64,000 nucleotides of DNA from Bradyrhizobium roseum (GCF_030413175.1 NZ_CP129212.1:992001-1056000), one strand, 5' to 3'. Counted from the first letter of the stretch, positions 9,640 to 19,857 are shown. Numbers and translations are program-made. The notes: generated by a model from the sequence alone, not told the origin.

Positions 9640-10956
9640 ATGCTTACTCAATTGACTCACGATATAGCGACGATGAGCCGCCGTCGCTGGCTGGCCGCCA
9701 CGGCCGGCCTGGTTCTGGGCCTTGCTTCATTTTCAAACGCCCAGGCGCAAGAGACCATCAAGGTCGGCGTCCTGCATTCGCTCTCCGGCACCATGGCTAT
9801 CAGCGAAACAACGCTGAAGGACACCATCCTCTTTCTGATCGACGAGCAGAACAAGAAGGGCGGCGTGCTCGGCAAGAAGCTCGAGGCCGTCGTTGTCGAC
9901 CCCGCCTCGAACTGGCCGCTGTTCGCCGAAAAGGCCCGCGAGCTGATCACCAAGGACAAGGTTTCGGTCGTGTTCGGCTGCTGGACCTCGGTGTCGCGCA
10001 AGTCCGTGCTCCCGGTGTTCAAGGAGCTGAATTCGATCCTGTTCTACCCCGTGCAGTACGAGGGTGAAGAGTCCGAGCGCAACGTGTTCTACACTGGCGC
10101 CGCCCCGAACCAGCAGGCGATCCCCGCGGTCGACTATCTGATGAAGGACGAGAAGGTGAAGCGCTGGGTGCTGGCCGGCACCGACTACGTCTATCCGCGC
10201 ACCACCAACAAGATTCTGGAAGCCTACTTGAAGTCGAAGGGCGTCAAGCAGGAAGACATCATGATCAACTACACGCCGTTCGGTCATAGCGACTGGCAGA
10301 CGATCGTGGCCGACATCAAGAAGTTCGGCTCGGCCGGCAAGAAGACCGCCGTCGTCTCCACCATCAACGGCGACGCCAACGTTCCCTTCTACAAGGAGCT
10401 CGGCAACCAGGGCATCAAGGCGACCGACATTCCGGTGGTCGCGTTCTCGGTCGGTGAGGAAGAACTCGCCGGCATCGACACCAAGCCGCTGCTCGGCCAT
10501 CTCGCCGCCTGGAACTACTTCCAGTCGATCAAGTCTCCCGAGAACGAGAAGTTCATCAAGGCCTGGCAGGCCTACACCAAGAATCCGAAGCGCGTGACCA
10601 ACGATCCGATGGAAGCGCACGTCATCGGCTTCGACATGTGGGTCAAGGCGGTCGAGAAGGTGAAGTCGGTCGATCCGGACAAGGTGATCGACGCGCTGCC
10701 CGGCATCGAAGCCAAGAACCTGACCGGCGGCACCTCCAAGATGCTGCCCAACCATCACATCACCAAGCCGGTATTCATTGGCGAAATCAAAGCCAACGGC
10801 CAGTTCGACGTGGTGTGGAAGACCCCCGGTCTTGTTGCCGGCGATGCATGGTCGAAGGAGCTCGACGGCTCCAAGGACCTGATCGGCGACTGGGTCGGCA
10901 AGAAGTGCGGCAACTACAACACCAAGACCAACAAGTGCGGCGGCCAGGGCTCCTGA
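9640..10956 (+). CDS. urtA: Urea ABC transporter substrate-binding protein
   Basis: The 438-residue periplasmic protein has a twin-arginine-like leader (SRRRWLAATAGLVLG, cleavage near AQA). The mature part is of the Leu/Ile/Val-binding type 1 fold, starting ETIKVGVLHSLSGTMAISET. Motifs typical of UrtA include FGCWTSVSRKSVLPV and LFYPVQYEGEE. It captures urea and hands it to UrtB/UrtC. Start ATG 9640 follows AGGGAG; the Met at 9673, right before the Arg pair, is an alternative. It leads the five-gene urt set and is separated from urtB by a strong hairpin. Confidence 0.96.
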   Translation: MLTQLTHDIATMSRRRWLAATAGLVLGLASFSNAQAQETIKVGVLHSLSGTMAISETTLKDTILFLIDEQNKKGGVLGKKLEAVVVDPASNWPLFAEKARELITKDKVSVVFGCWTSVSRKSVLPVFKELNSILFYPVQYEGEESERNVFYTGAAPNQQAIPAVDYLMKDEKVKRWVLAGTDYVYPRTTNKILEAYLKSKGVKQEDIMINYTPFGHSDWQTIVADIKKFGSAGKKTAVVSTINGDANVPFYKELGNQGIKATDIPVVAFSVGEEELAGIDTKPLLGHLAAWNYFQSIKSPENEKFIKAWQAYTKNPKRVTNDPMEAHVIGFDMWVKAVEKVKSVDPDKVIDALPGIEAKNLTGGTSKMLPNHHITKPVFIGEIKANGQFDVVWKTPGLVAGDAWSKELDGSKDLIGDWVGKKCGNYNTKTNKCGGQGS

Positions 10957-11027
10957 TGCCGATCTGATCCAATCGGATCTATCCCTGACGCTATAAAAAA
11001 CCTCCAAGAGAACGACCAAACAAGAAC

Positions 11028-11057
11028 GGAGAAGGCGGCGCTGCCGCCGCCTTCTCC
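11028..11057 (+). other. Strong hairpin between urtA and urtB
   Basis: A perfect 13-bp stem (arm GGAGAAGGCGGCG) with a 4-nt loop lies between urtA and urtB. No T-run follows, so it looks more like an RNA stabiliser or partial attenuator than a full terminator. It could give more urtA than permease mRNA, as expected for a binding protein needed in excess. Confidence 0.7.
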
Positions 11058-11082
11058 CCACAACTCCTGCCGGGGTCGTATT

Positions 11083-12696
11083 GTGCCTGCCAATTTCCTC
11101 CACCGTATTCGTGCGGCGCTACTTGCCATCCTCCTGACCGCAGTCTTCGCCGTGCCGGCGCTGGCCGGTCCGTTCGAAGATGCCGTCGCCAAATTCGCCA
11201 ATGACGATTTTTCCGATACCGACGAGGCGATCGGCGCGGTCGCCACCTCGGGCAATCCGCTGGCGTTTCCAATCATCAGCGCGTTGCAGGAAGGCCGGCT
11301 GTCGGCCGATCCGGAATCCAAGAAAGTGTTCGTCACCGGGAGCGACGGCAAGTTCATCGATGCCGCCACCGGCGCCGCCGTCGACAAGCTGCCCGACAAT
11401 GCCGCCGCCGTCCGCCTCAACAACCGCCTGCGTCGCACGGTGGAAGCCGCGCTGGGCGGCCTGACGCTGCTGTCGCCCGATCCCGCCAAGCGCATCGCGG
11501 CCGCGCAGTCGGTGTTCAAGAGCCACGACGAGAATGCGCTGCCTGTCATCGACGGGGCGCTGGCCAAGGAAACCAACAAGGCGGCCAAGGCCGCCTTCAC
11601 CGAAGCCCGCGCCGCCATTCTGCTCTACAAGGCCGACGCGACCGAGCAGGAAAAACTCGAGGCTGTCGCCGTCGTCAAGGCGAAGGGCGACCAGGAAGCG
11701 ATGGCGTTGCTGACCGGATTGGGCAGCGATGTGCCGCCCAACGTGGCGCGCGCGGCCACCAGCGCGATCGCCTCGATCCAGAGCAATCTCGCCATGTGGT
11801 CGATGGTGCAGAATGCCTGGTACGGCCTGTCGCTGGGCTCGGTGTTGCTGCTGGCCGCGATCGGGCTCGCCATCACCTTCGGCGTCATGGGCGTCATCAA
11901 CATGGCGCATGGCGAAATGGTGATGATCGGCGCCTACGTCACCTTCGTGGTGCAGGAGGTCATCCGCACCCGCTATCCCGGCCTGTTCGATTACTCGCTG
12001 CTGATCGCGGTGCCGCTGGCTTTTCTGGTGGCCGGCGCGATTGGCATTCTGATCGAGCGCGGCATCATCCGCTTTCTCTACGGCCGCCCGCTGGAAACGC
12101 TGCTGGCGACCTGGGGCCTCTCGCTGGTGCTGCAGCAGGCGGTGCGCACGATGTTCGGCCCGACCAACCGCGAGGTAGGCAATCCCTCCTGGATGAGCGG
12201 CGCGTTCGAACTCGGCCAGATCACCATCACCTACAACCGGCTCTGGATCCTCTGCTTCACGCTTGCCGTGTTCGTCATCCTGCTCGCCATGCTGCGCTAC
12301 ACCGCGCTCGGGCTCGAGATGCGCGCGGTCACGCAAAACCGCCGCATGGCGGCCTCGATGGGGATCGCCACCTCGCGCGTCGACGCGCTGACCTTCGGCC
12401 TCGGCTCGGGCATTGCCGGGATCGCCGGCGTGGCGCTGTCGCAGATCGACAATGTCAGCCCCAACCTCGGGCAGAGCTACATCATCGACAGCTTCATGGT
12501 CGTCGTGTTCGGCGGCGTCGGCAATCTCTGGGGCACGCTGGTCGGCGCCTTCACGCTCGGCATCGCCAACAAGTTTTTGGAGCCGGTGGCCGGCGCCGTG
12601 CTCGGCAAGATCGCCATTCTGGTGCTGATCATCCTGTTCATCCAGAAGCGGCCGCGCGGCCTGTTCGCGCTCAAGGGCCGGGCGGTGGAAGCATGA
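11083..12696 (+). CDS. urtB: Urea ABC transporter permease UrtB
   Basis: The 537-residue protein starts at GTG 11083 with a signal-like segment ending ALAGP. An extracytoplasmic region of about 210 residues rich in Ala and Lys follows, then the LivH-type permease core with about eight membrane segments (GLSLGSVLLLAAIGLAITFGVMGVINMAHGE). The long N-terminal extension is usual for UrtB and separates it from LivH. It forms the channel with UrtC. Its stop overlaps the urtC start (ATGA), showing translational coupling. Confidence 0.95.
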   Translation: MPANFLHRIRAALLAILLTAVFAVPALAGPFEDAVAKFANDDFSDTDEAIGAVATSGNPLAFPIISALQEGRLSADPESKKVFVTGSDGKFIDAATGAAVDKLPDNAAAVRLNNRLRRTVEAALGGLTLLSPDPAKRIAAAQSVFKSHDENALPVIDGALAKETNKAAKAAFTEARAAILLYKADATEQEKLEAVAVVKAKGDQEAMALLTGLGSDVPPNVARAATSAIASIQSNLAMWSMVQNAWYGLSLGSVLLLAAIGLAITFGVMGVINMAHGEMVMIGAYVTFVVQEVIRTRYPGLFDYSLLIAVPLAFLVAGAIGILIERGIIRFLYGRPLETLLATWGLSLVLQQAVRTMFGPTNREVGNPSWMSGAFELGQITITYNRLWILCFTLAVFVILLAMLRYTALGLEMRAVTQNRRMAASMGIATSRVDALTFGLGSGIAGIAGVALSQIDNVSPNLGQSYIIDSFMVVVFGGVGNLWGTLVGAFTLGIANKFLEPVAGAVLGKIAILVLIILFIQKRPRGLFALKGRAVEA

Positions 12697-13862
12697 CGCC
12701 GCACGTCCTGACGCGATCGCTCGACCGTAGCGCTTCCATCTTCATCTTGGTGGTTGCCGGCCTCGGCGTGCTGATCCCGCTGTCCAACCTGCTATTGCCG
12801 GCAGGCTCGATGTTCCAGGTGCCGACCTATCTGGTCGCGCTGTTCGGCAAATACGCCTGCTACGCTATATTGGCGCTCTCGATCGACCTGATCTGGGGCT
12901 ATTGCGGCATTCTCTCCCTCGGCCATGGCGCGTTCTTCGCGCTCGGCGGCTACGCCATGGGCATGTACCTGATGCGCCAGATCGGCAGCCGTGGCGTGTA
13001 TGGCAATCCGATCCTGCCGGACTTCATGGTGTTCCTGAACTATCCGAGCCTGCCCTGGTACTGGTACGGCTTCGACATGTTCTGGTTTGCGGCGCTGATG
13101 GTGCTGCTGGTGCCGGGCCTGCTGGCGTTCTGCTTCGGATGGCTGGCGTTCCGCTCGCGCGTCACCGGCGTCTACCTCTCGATCATCACCCAGGCGATGA
13201 CGTATGCGCTGCTGCTGGCCTTCTTCCGCAACGATTTCGGTTTCGGCGGCAATAACGGCCTGACCGACTTCAAGGACATTCTGGGCTTCAACGTGCAGGC
13301 CGACGGCACCCGCGCCGTGCTGTTTCTGCTGAGCTGCCTCGCGTTGATCGTGACTTTCCTGATCTGCCGGGCGGTGGTGACCTCGAAACTCGGCAAGGTG
13401 CTGATCGCTGTTCGCGACGCCGAATCGCGCACGCGTTTTCTCGGCTACCGCGTCGAGTCCTACAAGCTGTTCGTGTTCACGCTGTCGGCCTGCATGGCTG
13501 GCGTCGCCGGCGCGCTCTATGTGCCGCAGGTCGGCATCATCAATCCCGGCGAATTCGCACCCGGCAATTCGATCGAGGCGGTGATCTGGGTTGCGGTCGG
13601 CGGCCGCGGCACACTGGTCGGCGCAGCGCTCGGTGCCGTCGTCGTCAATTACGCCAAGACTGTTTTCACTTCGGGTCCGCTGGCGCCGTACTGGTTGTTC
13701 ATGCTGGGCGCGCTGTTCATCCTGGTGACGCTGCTGCTGCCAAAGGGGATCATCGGCACCTTCAACGCATGGTGGGAGGGACGGAAGGCAAAACAACTAT
13801 CGGCCATTGCCGAAAGCGCCGAGCGCGAAGATGGCGTCGGCGAACCGAGACCGGCGGAGTGA
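12693..13862 (+). CDS. urtC: Urea ABC transporter permease UrtC
   Basis: I start at ATG 12693, which overlaps the urtB stop by 4 bp; the frame is open far upstream but only inside urtB. The 389-residue protein is a LivM-type permease with about ten membrane segments. It shows the conserved LIWGYCGILSLGHGAFFALGG region and, later, the EAA-like cytoplasmic loop (GKVLIAVRDAESRTRFLGY). It pairs with UrtB. urtD starts 5 bp downstream. Confidence 0.95.
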   Translation: MTPHVLTRSLDRSASIFILVVAGLGVLIPLSNLLLPAGSMFQVPTYLVALFGKYACYAILALSIDLIWGYCGILSLGHGAFFALGGYAMGMYLMRQIGSRGVYGNPILPDFMVFLNYPSLPWYWYGFDMFWFAALMVLLVPGLLAFCFGWLAFRSRVTGVYLSIITQAMTYALLLAFFRNDFGFGGNNGLTDFKDILGFNVQADGTRAVLFLLSCLALIVTFLICRAVVTSKLGKVLIAVRDAESRTRFLGYRVESYKLFVFTLSACMAGVAGALYVPQVGIINPGEFAPGNSIEAVIWVAVGGRGTLVGAALGAVVVNYAKTVFTSGPLAPYWLFMLGALFILVTLLLPKGIIGTFNAWWEGRKAKQLSAIAESAEREDGVGEPRPAE

Positions 13863-13866
13863 GCGC

Positions 13867-14628
13867 ATGAGTGTCATGGAGGGAAGGACCACTTCCGCGC
13901 TGCTCTACCTCGACGGCGTGCACGTCTCGTTCGACGGCTTTCACGCCATCAACAACCTGTCGCTGACGCTCGAGCCCGGCGAGATGCGCGCCATCATCGG
14001 CCCGAACGGCGCCGGCAAGACCACGATGATGGACATCATCACCGGCAAGACCAAGCCCGACGAAGGCACGGTGCTGTTCGACGGCATGACCGACCTGACG
14101 CGGCTGGATGAGACCCGCATCGCCGAACTCGGCATCGGCCGGAAATTCCAGAAGCCGACCGTGTTCGAGAGCCAGACCATCGAGGACAATCTGCTGCTGG
14201 CGCTCAATGTCGATCACAGCGTCAAGGGCACGCTGTTCTGGCGCGGCAGCCGCGACGAAGCCGAACGGATCGAGCGCGTGCTGGAAACCATCCGCCTGAC
14301 CGATGCCCGCAACCGGTTGGCCGGCAGCCTGTCGCACGGCCAGAAGCAGTGGCTCGAAATCGGCATGCTGCTGGCGCAGGACCCGAAGCTGCTGCTGGTC
14401 GACGAGCCCGTCGCCGGAATGACCGACGTCGAGACGCATCAGACCGCAGAGCTCTTGAAGGAAATCAACAAGGAAAAGACGGTCATGGTCGTCGAGCATG
14501 ACATGACCTTTGTGCGCGAACTCGGCGTCAAGGTGACCTGTCTGCATGAAGGCACGGTGCTGGCGGAGGGGACCATCGATCAGGTCTCGTCGAACGAGCG
14601 GGTGATCGAAGTGTATTTGGGGCGCTGA
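13867..14628 (+). CDS. urtD: Urea ABC transporter ATP-binding protein UrtD
   Basis: The 253-residue ATPase has Walker A GPNGAGKTT, signature LSHGQKQWLEIG and Walker B LLLVDEP, followed by the switch His in VEHDM. It is of the LivG type. I choose ATG 13867 (MSVMEGR) because earlier in-frame starts lie inside urtC. With UrtE it powers urea import. urtE starts 4 bp after the stop. Confidence 0.95.
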   Translation: MSVMEGRTTSALLYLDGVHVSFDGFHAINNLSLTLEPGEMRAIIGPNGAGKTTMMDIITGKTKPDEGTVLFDGMTDLTRLDETRIAELGIGRKFQKPTVFESQTIEDNLLLALNVDHSVKGTLFWRGSRDEAERIERVLETIRLTDARNRLAGSLSHGQKQWLEIGMLLAQDPKLLLVDEPVAGMTDVETHQTAELLKEINKEKTVMVVEHDMTFVRELGVKVTCLHEGTVLAEGTIDQVSSNERVIEVYLGR

Positions 14629-14631
14629 ACC

Positions 14632-15327
14632 ATGCTGAAGGTCGACAATATCAGCCTGTACTACGGTGCGGCGCAGGCCTTGCGCGGCGTCTCGCTGTCG
14701 GCGGAGCCGGGCAAGGTGACCTGCGTGCTCGGCCGCAACGGCGTCGGCAAGACCTCGCTCTTGCGCGCGATGGTCGGGCAATATCCGATAGCGGGCGGTT
14801 CGATCGCGCTTGAGGGCCACGACATCACCGGTCTCAAACCCTACGAGCGGGCGCGGGCCGGCATCGGTTTCGTGCCGCAGGGCCGCGAGATCTTTCCGCT
14901 CCTGACGGTCGAGGAAAATTTGAAAACCGGCTTCGGGCCGCTCAGGCGTGAGGACCGTTACATTCCCGACGACGTATTCTCGCTGTTTCCGGTGCTGAAC
15001 TCGATGCTGGGACGCCGCGGCGGCGACCTCTCCGGCGGCCAGCAGCAGCAATTGGCGATCGGCCGCGCGCTGGTGATGCGGCCAAAACTGTTGCTGCTGG
15101 ACGAGCCGACCGAAGGCATCCAGCCCTCGATCATCAAGGACATCGGCCGCGCCATCACCTATCTGCGCAGCCTCGGCAACATGGCGATCGTGCTGGTCGA
15201 ACAATATCTCGACTTTGCCTGCGAGCTCGGCGACAATTTCGCGGTCATGGATCGCGGCGCGGTGAAATATGCCTGCGACCGCGCTCACCTCGATCCCGCC
15301 GAAATCAGCCGCCAGATGGCGTTGTAA
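14632..15327 (+). CDS. urtE: Urea ABC transporter ATP-binding protein UrtE
   Basis: The 231-residue LivF-type ATPase has Walker A GRNGVGKTS, signature LSGGQQQQLAIGRAL and Walker B LLLLDEPTEGI. The EG after the Walker B fits UrtE. It completes the transporter. ureD begins 31 bp later on the same strand, so import and hydrolysis genes very likely share transcripts. Confidence 0.95.
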   Translation: MLKVDNISLYYGAAQALRGVSLSAEPGKVTCVLGRNGVGKTSLLRAMVGQYPIAGGSIALEGHDITGLKPYERARAGIGFVPQGREIFPLLTVEENLKTGFGPLRREDRYIPDDVFSLFPVLNSMLGRRGGDLSGGQQQQLAIGRALVMRPKLLLLDEPTEGIQPSIIKDIGRAITYLRSLGNMAIVLVEQYLDFACELGDNFAVMDRGAVKYACDRAHLDPAEISRQMAL

Positions 15328-15357
15328 GGTCGTATCGGGCGTACATTTGGGGGATGG

Positions 15358-16194
15358 ATGCGGACCGATAGCGCACGCGCGAGTTCAGCGACATTCGCAG
15401 CCAACCGCGCCCAGGGCGCGGTGCGGTTCGGCGTGCATTTGCAGGATGGCGTCACCCGCCGTGGCGATCTGCATGAATCCGGCTCATTGCGCGTGCGCTT
15501 TCCCTCGCCCGAAGCGGAGGGACTGTCGGGCGTGTTCGTCAACACGGCCGGCGGCATCGCCGGCGGCGACCGTTTCGATATCGACATCGCGGCAGGCGAG
15601 GGGGCGCGGCTGACGCTGACGACCGCGGCGGCGGAAAAAGTCTATCGCGCGCCCGGACCTGCCGCGCAACTCGACATCGCGCTCAGGGCAGCAGCCGGCG
15701 CGCATCTGGCATGGCTGCCGCAGGAGACCATTCTGTTCGACCGCGCGCGAATATCGCGGCGGATCGATATCGACCTGGCCGAAGAGGCTTCGCTTCTGCT
15801 CTGCGAAATCGTGGTGTTCGGCCGCGCGGCGATGGGCGAAACGATGTTGCACGGCGAGTTCGTCGATCGCTGGCGCCTGCGCCGCGGGGGCCGTCTCGTA
15901 TTCGCGGAAACCGTCCGGCTCGATGGCGACATCGGCGAAAAGCTGGCGCGGCCGGCCGTTGCCAACGGTGGCGTCGCCATCGGCACCGCGCTGATCGTCC
16001 CCGGCGACGAGGCGCTGGTGGAGCGGATCCGCGAGGCATCGGAATCGTTCGGCGGCGAGGTGGGCATCTCCGCGTGGAATGGATTTGCAATGGCGCGCTT
16101 CTGTGCCCAAGATGCAGCGCGGCTCCGCGCCGATATGATGGCCGTGCTCGGCCGCGCCAGCAGCGTGGCATTACCCCGGCTGTGGCTCAACTAG
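15358..16194 (+). CDS. ureD: Urease accessory protein UreD
   Basis: The 278-residue protein has UreD landmarks: [20 protein letters not shown] and [11 protein letters not shown], and later FGRAAMGE. UreD (UreH) binds apo-urease first and recruits UreF and UreG for nickel insertion. The first in-frame Met (15358) is used. It sits between the transporter genes and the structural genes, the usual rhizobial order. Confidence 0.94.
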   Translation: MRTDSARASSATFAANRAQGAVRFGVHLQDGVTRRGDLHESGSLRVRFPSPEAEGLSGVFVNTAGGIAGGDRFDIDIAAGEGARLTLTTAAAEKVYRAPGPAAQLDIALRAAAGAHLAWLPQETILFDRARISRRIDIDLAEEASLLLCEIVVFGRAAMGETMLHGEFVDRWRLRRGGRLVFAETVRLDGDIGEKLARPAVANGGVAIGTALIVPGDEALVERIREASESFGGEVGISAWNGFAMARFCAQDAARLRADMMAVLGRASSVALPRLWLN

Positions 16195-16216
16195 GTCAAA
16201 CCACCAGAGTGCTCGC

Positions 16217-16519
16217 ATGAATCTGTCTCCCCGCGAAAAGGACAAGCTCTTGATCTCGATGGCGGCCATGGTGGCGCGCCGCAGGCTGGAGCGCGGCGTC
16301 AAGCTCAACCATCCCGAGGCGATCGCCATCATTTCCGATTTCATCGTCGAGGGCGCGCGCGACGGCCGCACGGTGGCCGAACTGATGCAGTCCGGCGCGC
16401 AGGTCATCACCCGCGCCCAGTGCATGGACGGCATTGCGGAGATGATCCACGACATCCAGGTCGAGGCGACATTTCCGGACGGCACAAAACTCGTCACCGT
16501 ACATGAGCCGATCCGATAG
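16217..16519 (+). CDS. ureA: Urease gamma subunit
   Basis: At 100 residues this is the standard separate gamma subunit. It begins [27 protein letters not shown] and contains [21 protein letters not shown]. It is the smallest urease chain and packs against UreB and UreC in the (alpha beta gamma)3 complex in the cytoplasm. ureB starts 9 bp after it, with GGAG in the gap. Confidence 0.97.
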   Translation: MNLSPREKDKLLISMAAMVARRRLERGVKLNHPEAIAIISDFIVEGARDGRTVAELMQSGAQVITRAQCMDGIAEMIHDIQVEATFPDGTKLVTVHEPIR

Positions 16520-16528
16520 GAGCACCAG

Positions 16529-16834
16529 ATGATCCCCGGCGAACTCTTCATCAAGGACGGCGAGATCGAACTCAATGCCGGCCGCAAGACTGTGACGCTC
16601 ACCGTCGCCAACACCGGCGACCGCCCGATCCAGGTCGGCTCGCACTATCATTTCTTCGAGACCAACCCGGCGCTGAAGTTCGATCGGAAGAAAGCGCGCG
16701 GCATGCGGCTCGACATCGCGGCGGGCACCGCGGTGCGTTTCGAGCCGGGGCAGACCCGCGACGTGCAGTTGGTGGCGCTCGCCGGCAAGCGCGTCATCTA
16801 CGGCTTTCGCGGCGAGGTGCAGGGGAAACTATGA
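16529..16834 (+). CDS. ureB: Urease beta subunit
   Basis: The 101-residue protein begins [19 protein letters not shown] and contains [28 protein letters not shown] and [10 protein letters not shown] sequences typical of UreB. It is structural, with no catalytic metal ligands. Its stop overlaps the ureC start (ATGA), so the two chains are coupled in translation. Confidence 0.97.
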   Translation: MIPGELFIKDGEIELNAGRKTVTLTVANTGDRPIQVGSHYHFFETNPALKFDRKKARGMRLDIAAGTAVRFEPGQTRDVQLVALAGKRVIYGFRGEVQGKL

Positions 16835-18546
16835 GCGTAAAAATCAAACGTTCCGTCTATGCCGACATGTTCGGTCCGACCACCGGCGACAAGGTGCGGC
16901 TGGCCGATACCGATCTCATCATCGAGGTGGAGAAGGATTTCACCATCTATGGCGAGGAGGTGAAGTTCGGCGGCGGCAAGGTGATCCGCGATGGCATGGG
17001 GCAGTCGCAGGTCACCAACCGGCAGGGCGCGGCCGATACCGTCATCACCAATGCGCTGATCGTCGATCACTGGGGCATCGTCAAGGCCGACGTCGCGATC
17101 AAGGAGGGAATGATCGCCGCCATCGGCAAGGCGGGCAATCCGGATATCCAGCCCGGCGTGACCATCATCATCGGCCCCGGCACCGACGTGATCGCGGGCG
17201 AAGGAAAAATCCTCACCGCCGGCGGCTTCGACAGCCACATCCATTTCATCTGCCCGCAGCAGATCGAGCACGCACTGATGAGTGGCGTCACCTCGATGCT
17301 GGGCGGCGGCACCGGGCCGTCGCACGGCACGTTTGCGACCACCTGCACGCCCGGGCCCTGGCACATGGGGCGGATGATCCAGTCGTTCGACGCGTTCCCG
17401 GTCAATCTCGGCATATCCGGCAAGGGCAACGCCGCGCGCCCGGCCGCGCTGGTCGAGATGATCAAGGCCGGCGCCTGCGCGCTGAAACTGCACGAGGACT
17501 GGGGTACCACACCGGCCGCGATCGATAACTGTCTCAGCGTCGCCGACGATTACGACATCCAGGTCATGCTGCATTCGGATACGCTGAACGAGTCAGGCTT
17601 CGTCGAGGACACGGTGAAGGCGTTCAAGGGCCGCACCATCCACGCGTTTCACACCGAAGGCGCCGGCGGCGGCCATGCGCCTGATATCATCAAGATCGCC
17701 GGTCTGAAGAACGTGCTGCCGTCTTCGACCAACCCGACGCGGCCGTTCACGCGCAACACCATCGATGAGCATCTGGACATGCTGATGGTGTGCCACCATC
17801 TCGATCCGTCAATTGCGGAAGATCTCGCCTTCGCCGAAAGCCGGATTCGCAAGGAAACCATCGCGGCCGAAGACATTCTGCACGATCTCGGCGCGCTCTC
17901 GATGATGTCGTCGGACTCGCAGGCGATGGGCCGGCTCGGCGAAGTCATCATCCGCACCTGGCAGACCGCCGACAAGATGAAGAAGCAGCGCGGCGCGCTG
18001 CCGGAAGACAAGGGCAACGACAACGACAATTTCCGGGTCAAACGCTACATCGCCAAATACACCATCAACCCGTCGATCGCGCATGGCGTCTCGAAACTGA
18101 TCGGCTCGGTGGAGAAGGGCAAGCTGGCCGACCTCGTGCTGTGGTCGCCGGCGTTCTTCGGCGTCAAGCCGGACTGCATCATCAAGGGTGGCTCGATCGT
18201 GGCGGCGCCGATGGGCGATCCCAACGCCTCCATTCCGACGCCGCAGCCCGTACACTACCAGCCGATGTTCGCGGCCTACGGCAAATCGCTGACCGCGTCG
18301 TCGGTGGTGTTCACCTCGAAGGCGGCGATTACCGGTGGTCTTGCGCGCAAGCTCGGCATCGAGAAGAAGCTCTATCCCGTGAAAAACACCCGTGGCGGTA
18401 TCTCCAAGAAGAGCATGATCCATAACGGGGCGACGCCGAAGATCGAGGTTGATTCGGAGACCTATGAGGTGCGTGCAGACGGCGAGCTTCTGACATGCGC
18501 CCCGGCCGAGGTGCTGCCCATGGCGCAGAGGTATTTCATGTTCTAA
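16831..18546 (+). CDS. ureC: Urease alpha (catalytic) subunit
   Basis: The 571-residue nickel hydrolase splits urea to ammonia and carbamate. All active-site residues are present: His136 and His138 (SHIHF), carbamylated Lys219 (ALKLHED) with His221, His248 (MLHSD), His274 (FHTEG), the flap Cys321-His322 and Asp362 (MSSDSQ). The length is normal, and nothing suggests loss of function. Maturation needs UreDEFG, which are encoded on both sides. Confidence 0.98.
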   Translation: MSVKIKRSVYADMFGPTTGDKVRLADTDLIIEVEKDFTIYGEEVKFGGGKVIRDGMGQSQVTNRQGAADTVITNALIVDHWGIVKADVAIKEGMIAAIGKAGNPDIQPGVTIIIGPGTDVIAGEGKILTAGGFDSHIHFICPQQIEHALMSGVTSMLGGGTGPSHGTFATTCTPGPWHMGRMIQSFDAFPVNLGISGKGNAARPAALVEMIKAGACALKLHEDWGTTPAAIDNCLSVADDYDIQVMLHSDTLNESGFVEDTVKAFKGRTIHAFHTEGAGGGHAPDIIKIAGLKNVLPSSTNPTRPFTRNTIDEHLDMLMVCHHLDPSIAEDLAFAESRIRKETIAAEDILHDLGALSMMSSDSQAMGRLGEVIIRTWQTADKMKKQRGALPEDKGNDNDNFRVKRYIAKYTINPSIAHGVSKLIGSVEKGKLADLVLWSPAFFGVKPDCIIKGGSIVAAPMGDPNASIPTPQPVHYQPMFAAYGKSLTASSVVFTSKAAITGGLARKLGIEKKLYPVKNTRGGISKKSMIHNGATPKIEVDSETYEVRADGELLTCAPAEVLPMAQRYFMF

Positions 18547-18648
18547 AGCGCGATCGGCAAAGGTGGATTCCGGTTTTGCGTCCGATTGTGCTTCTGTACT
18601 AAGGTCCCGCCCGGAACCAGCCAAAACAAGTATCCGGGAGGATTTTGA

Positions 18649-18948
18649 GTGATTTACGTCGTTGCCACGCTGACCATCAAGCCTGAAACGCGCGCCGATT
18701 TCATCGCCGCCGCAACCGCCTGCATCGCCGAGACCCGGAAAGAGCCGGGCAATATCGCCTATGACTTGCATGAAAGCGTTACCGATCCCGCCAAGATGGT
18801 ATTCGTCGAACAGTGGGAAAATGCCGAGGCACTGGGGCCCCACCGCGGCGCCGAGCACATGAAGACCTTCGGCCGCGTCGCCGTGAAATGCATGTCGGCG
18901 CCGCCGAAGATCGAAATCATCACGCCCGAAAAGGTCGACGTCCGCTAA
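18649..18948 (+). CDS. ABM-domain protein (putative quinol monooxygenase), copy 1
   Basis: The 99-residue protein starts at GTG 18649 after GGGAGG. It has the dimeric alpha/beta-barrel ABM pattern MIYVVATLTIKPETRADF...CIAETRKEPGNIAYDLHES...FVEQWENAEAL...H. Family members include YgiN-like quinol monooxygenases and many uncharacterised proteins. Its lone position between ureC and ureE is unusual. The next gene is a clear paralogue, which points to tandem duplication. Confidence 0.88.
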   Translation: MIYVVATLTIKPETRADFIAAATACIAETRKEPGNIAYDLHESVTDPAKMVFVEQWENAEALGPHRGAEHMKTFGRVAVKCMSAPPKIEIITPEKVDVR

Positions 18949-18976
18949 TCAAGAAAAGCCAAAGGGAGAACGATTC

Positions 18977-19276
18977 ATGATCTACGTGATCGCCACCACG
19001 CCGATGAAGCCGGAAAACAAGGACGACTTCATCAAGGGCCACAAGGCCTGCATCGCCGAAACGCTGAAGGAAAAAGGCTGCCTCTCCTATGAAGGCCATG
19101 TCAGCGTCAACGACCCCAATCTGTATGTAGTGGTGGAGCGCTGGGAGACCCGCGACGACCTCAATGCGCATGGCAAGGCGCCGCACATGAAGGTGTGGCG
19201 GGAATATTCCTCGCAAATGAAGACCGCGCCGACGGTGATCGAGATCATCAGCGACGGCAAGGTGGAGAAGTTTTGA
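18977..19276 (+). CDS. ABM-domain protein, copy 2
   Basis: At 99 residues it is the same length as the preceding gene and plainly related ([18 protein letters not shown], then [31 protein letters not shown] and HGKAPHMK). It has AGGGAGAA before its ATG. The role is unknown. Co-transcription with urease genes suggests that it is made under nitrogen limitation, but a link to urea metabolism is only inference. Confidence 0.88.
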   Translation: MIYVIATTPMKPENKDDFIKGHKACIAETLKEKGCLSYEGHVSVNDPNLYVVVERWETRDDLNAHGKAPHMKVWREYSSQMKTAPTVIEIISDGKVEKF

Positions 19277-19281
19277 TCCCC

Positions 19282-19857
19282 ATGATCCGCGCGACAACAG
19301 TCTTGGGCCAGCATCGCTGGACGCAATCCGCGGCCGATACCGTCGTGCTCGATTTCGACGACCGGCACCGGCGGCGGATGGCGATGACGGGAACGCGCGG
19401 ACTGGAGTTTTTGCTCGACCTGGAGAACGCCGTCGCGCTGCGCGGCGGCGATGCGCTCGTGCTGGAGGATGGCCGGCTGATCGAGGTGGTGGCCGCCGCC
19501 GAGCCGCTGCTTGAAATCCGCGGCGCGGATCCATTGCATCTGGTCCGCGTCGCCTGGCATCTCGGCAACCGCCATCTGCCGACGCAGATCATGCCAAAAG
19601 GCCTGCGGATCCGCAGGGATCACGTCATCGAGGCGATGGTCAAGGGACTGGGCGCACGTATCATCGAGATCGAGGCGCCGTTCGATCCCGAGGGCGGCGC
19701 GTATGCGCAGCCGGCCCATGATCACGCCGCGCATGACCATGGTCACCATCATCATGATGATCATCACCACGGCGACGACCACCACCATCATCACGACGAA
19801 CATTGCGACCACGATCACCACCACCACGATCATTCCCATGCTCATGACCACAAGTGA
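19282..19857 (+). CDS. ureE: Urease accessory protein UreE (nickel chaperone)
   Basis: The 191-residue protein has the peptide-binding N-terminal domain ([26 protein letters not shown]) and the metal-binding domain ([14 protein letters not shown]). Its tail is extremely His-rich, with 26 His among the last 46 residues mixed with Asp. UreE delivers nickel to the UreDFG-apourease complex, and the tail probably stores or buffers nickel. I use ATG 19282, 5 bp after the ABM gene stop. A longer frame exists but overlaps that gene. Confidence 0.94.
   Translation: MIRATTVLGQHRWTQSAADTVVLDFDDRHRRRMAMTGTRGLEFLLDLENAVALRGGDALVLEDGRLIEVVAAAEPLLEIRGADPLHLVRVAWHLGNRHLPTQIMPKGLRIRRDHVIEAMVKGLGARIIEIEAPFDPEGGAYAQPAHDHAAHDHGHHHHDDHHHGDDHHHHHDEHCDHDHHHHDHSHAHDHK

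Noticed and set aside
11796..12692. Long upstream extension of the urtC frame
   Set aside because: It is out-of-frame sequence inside urtB; real urtC homology starts at 12693 with an ATGA overlap.
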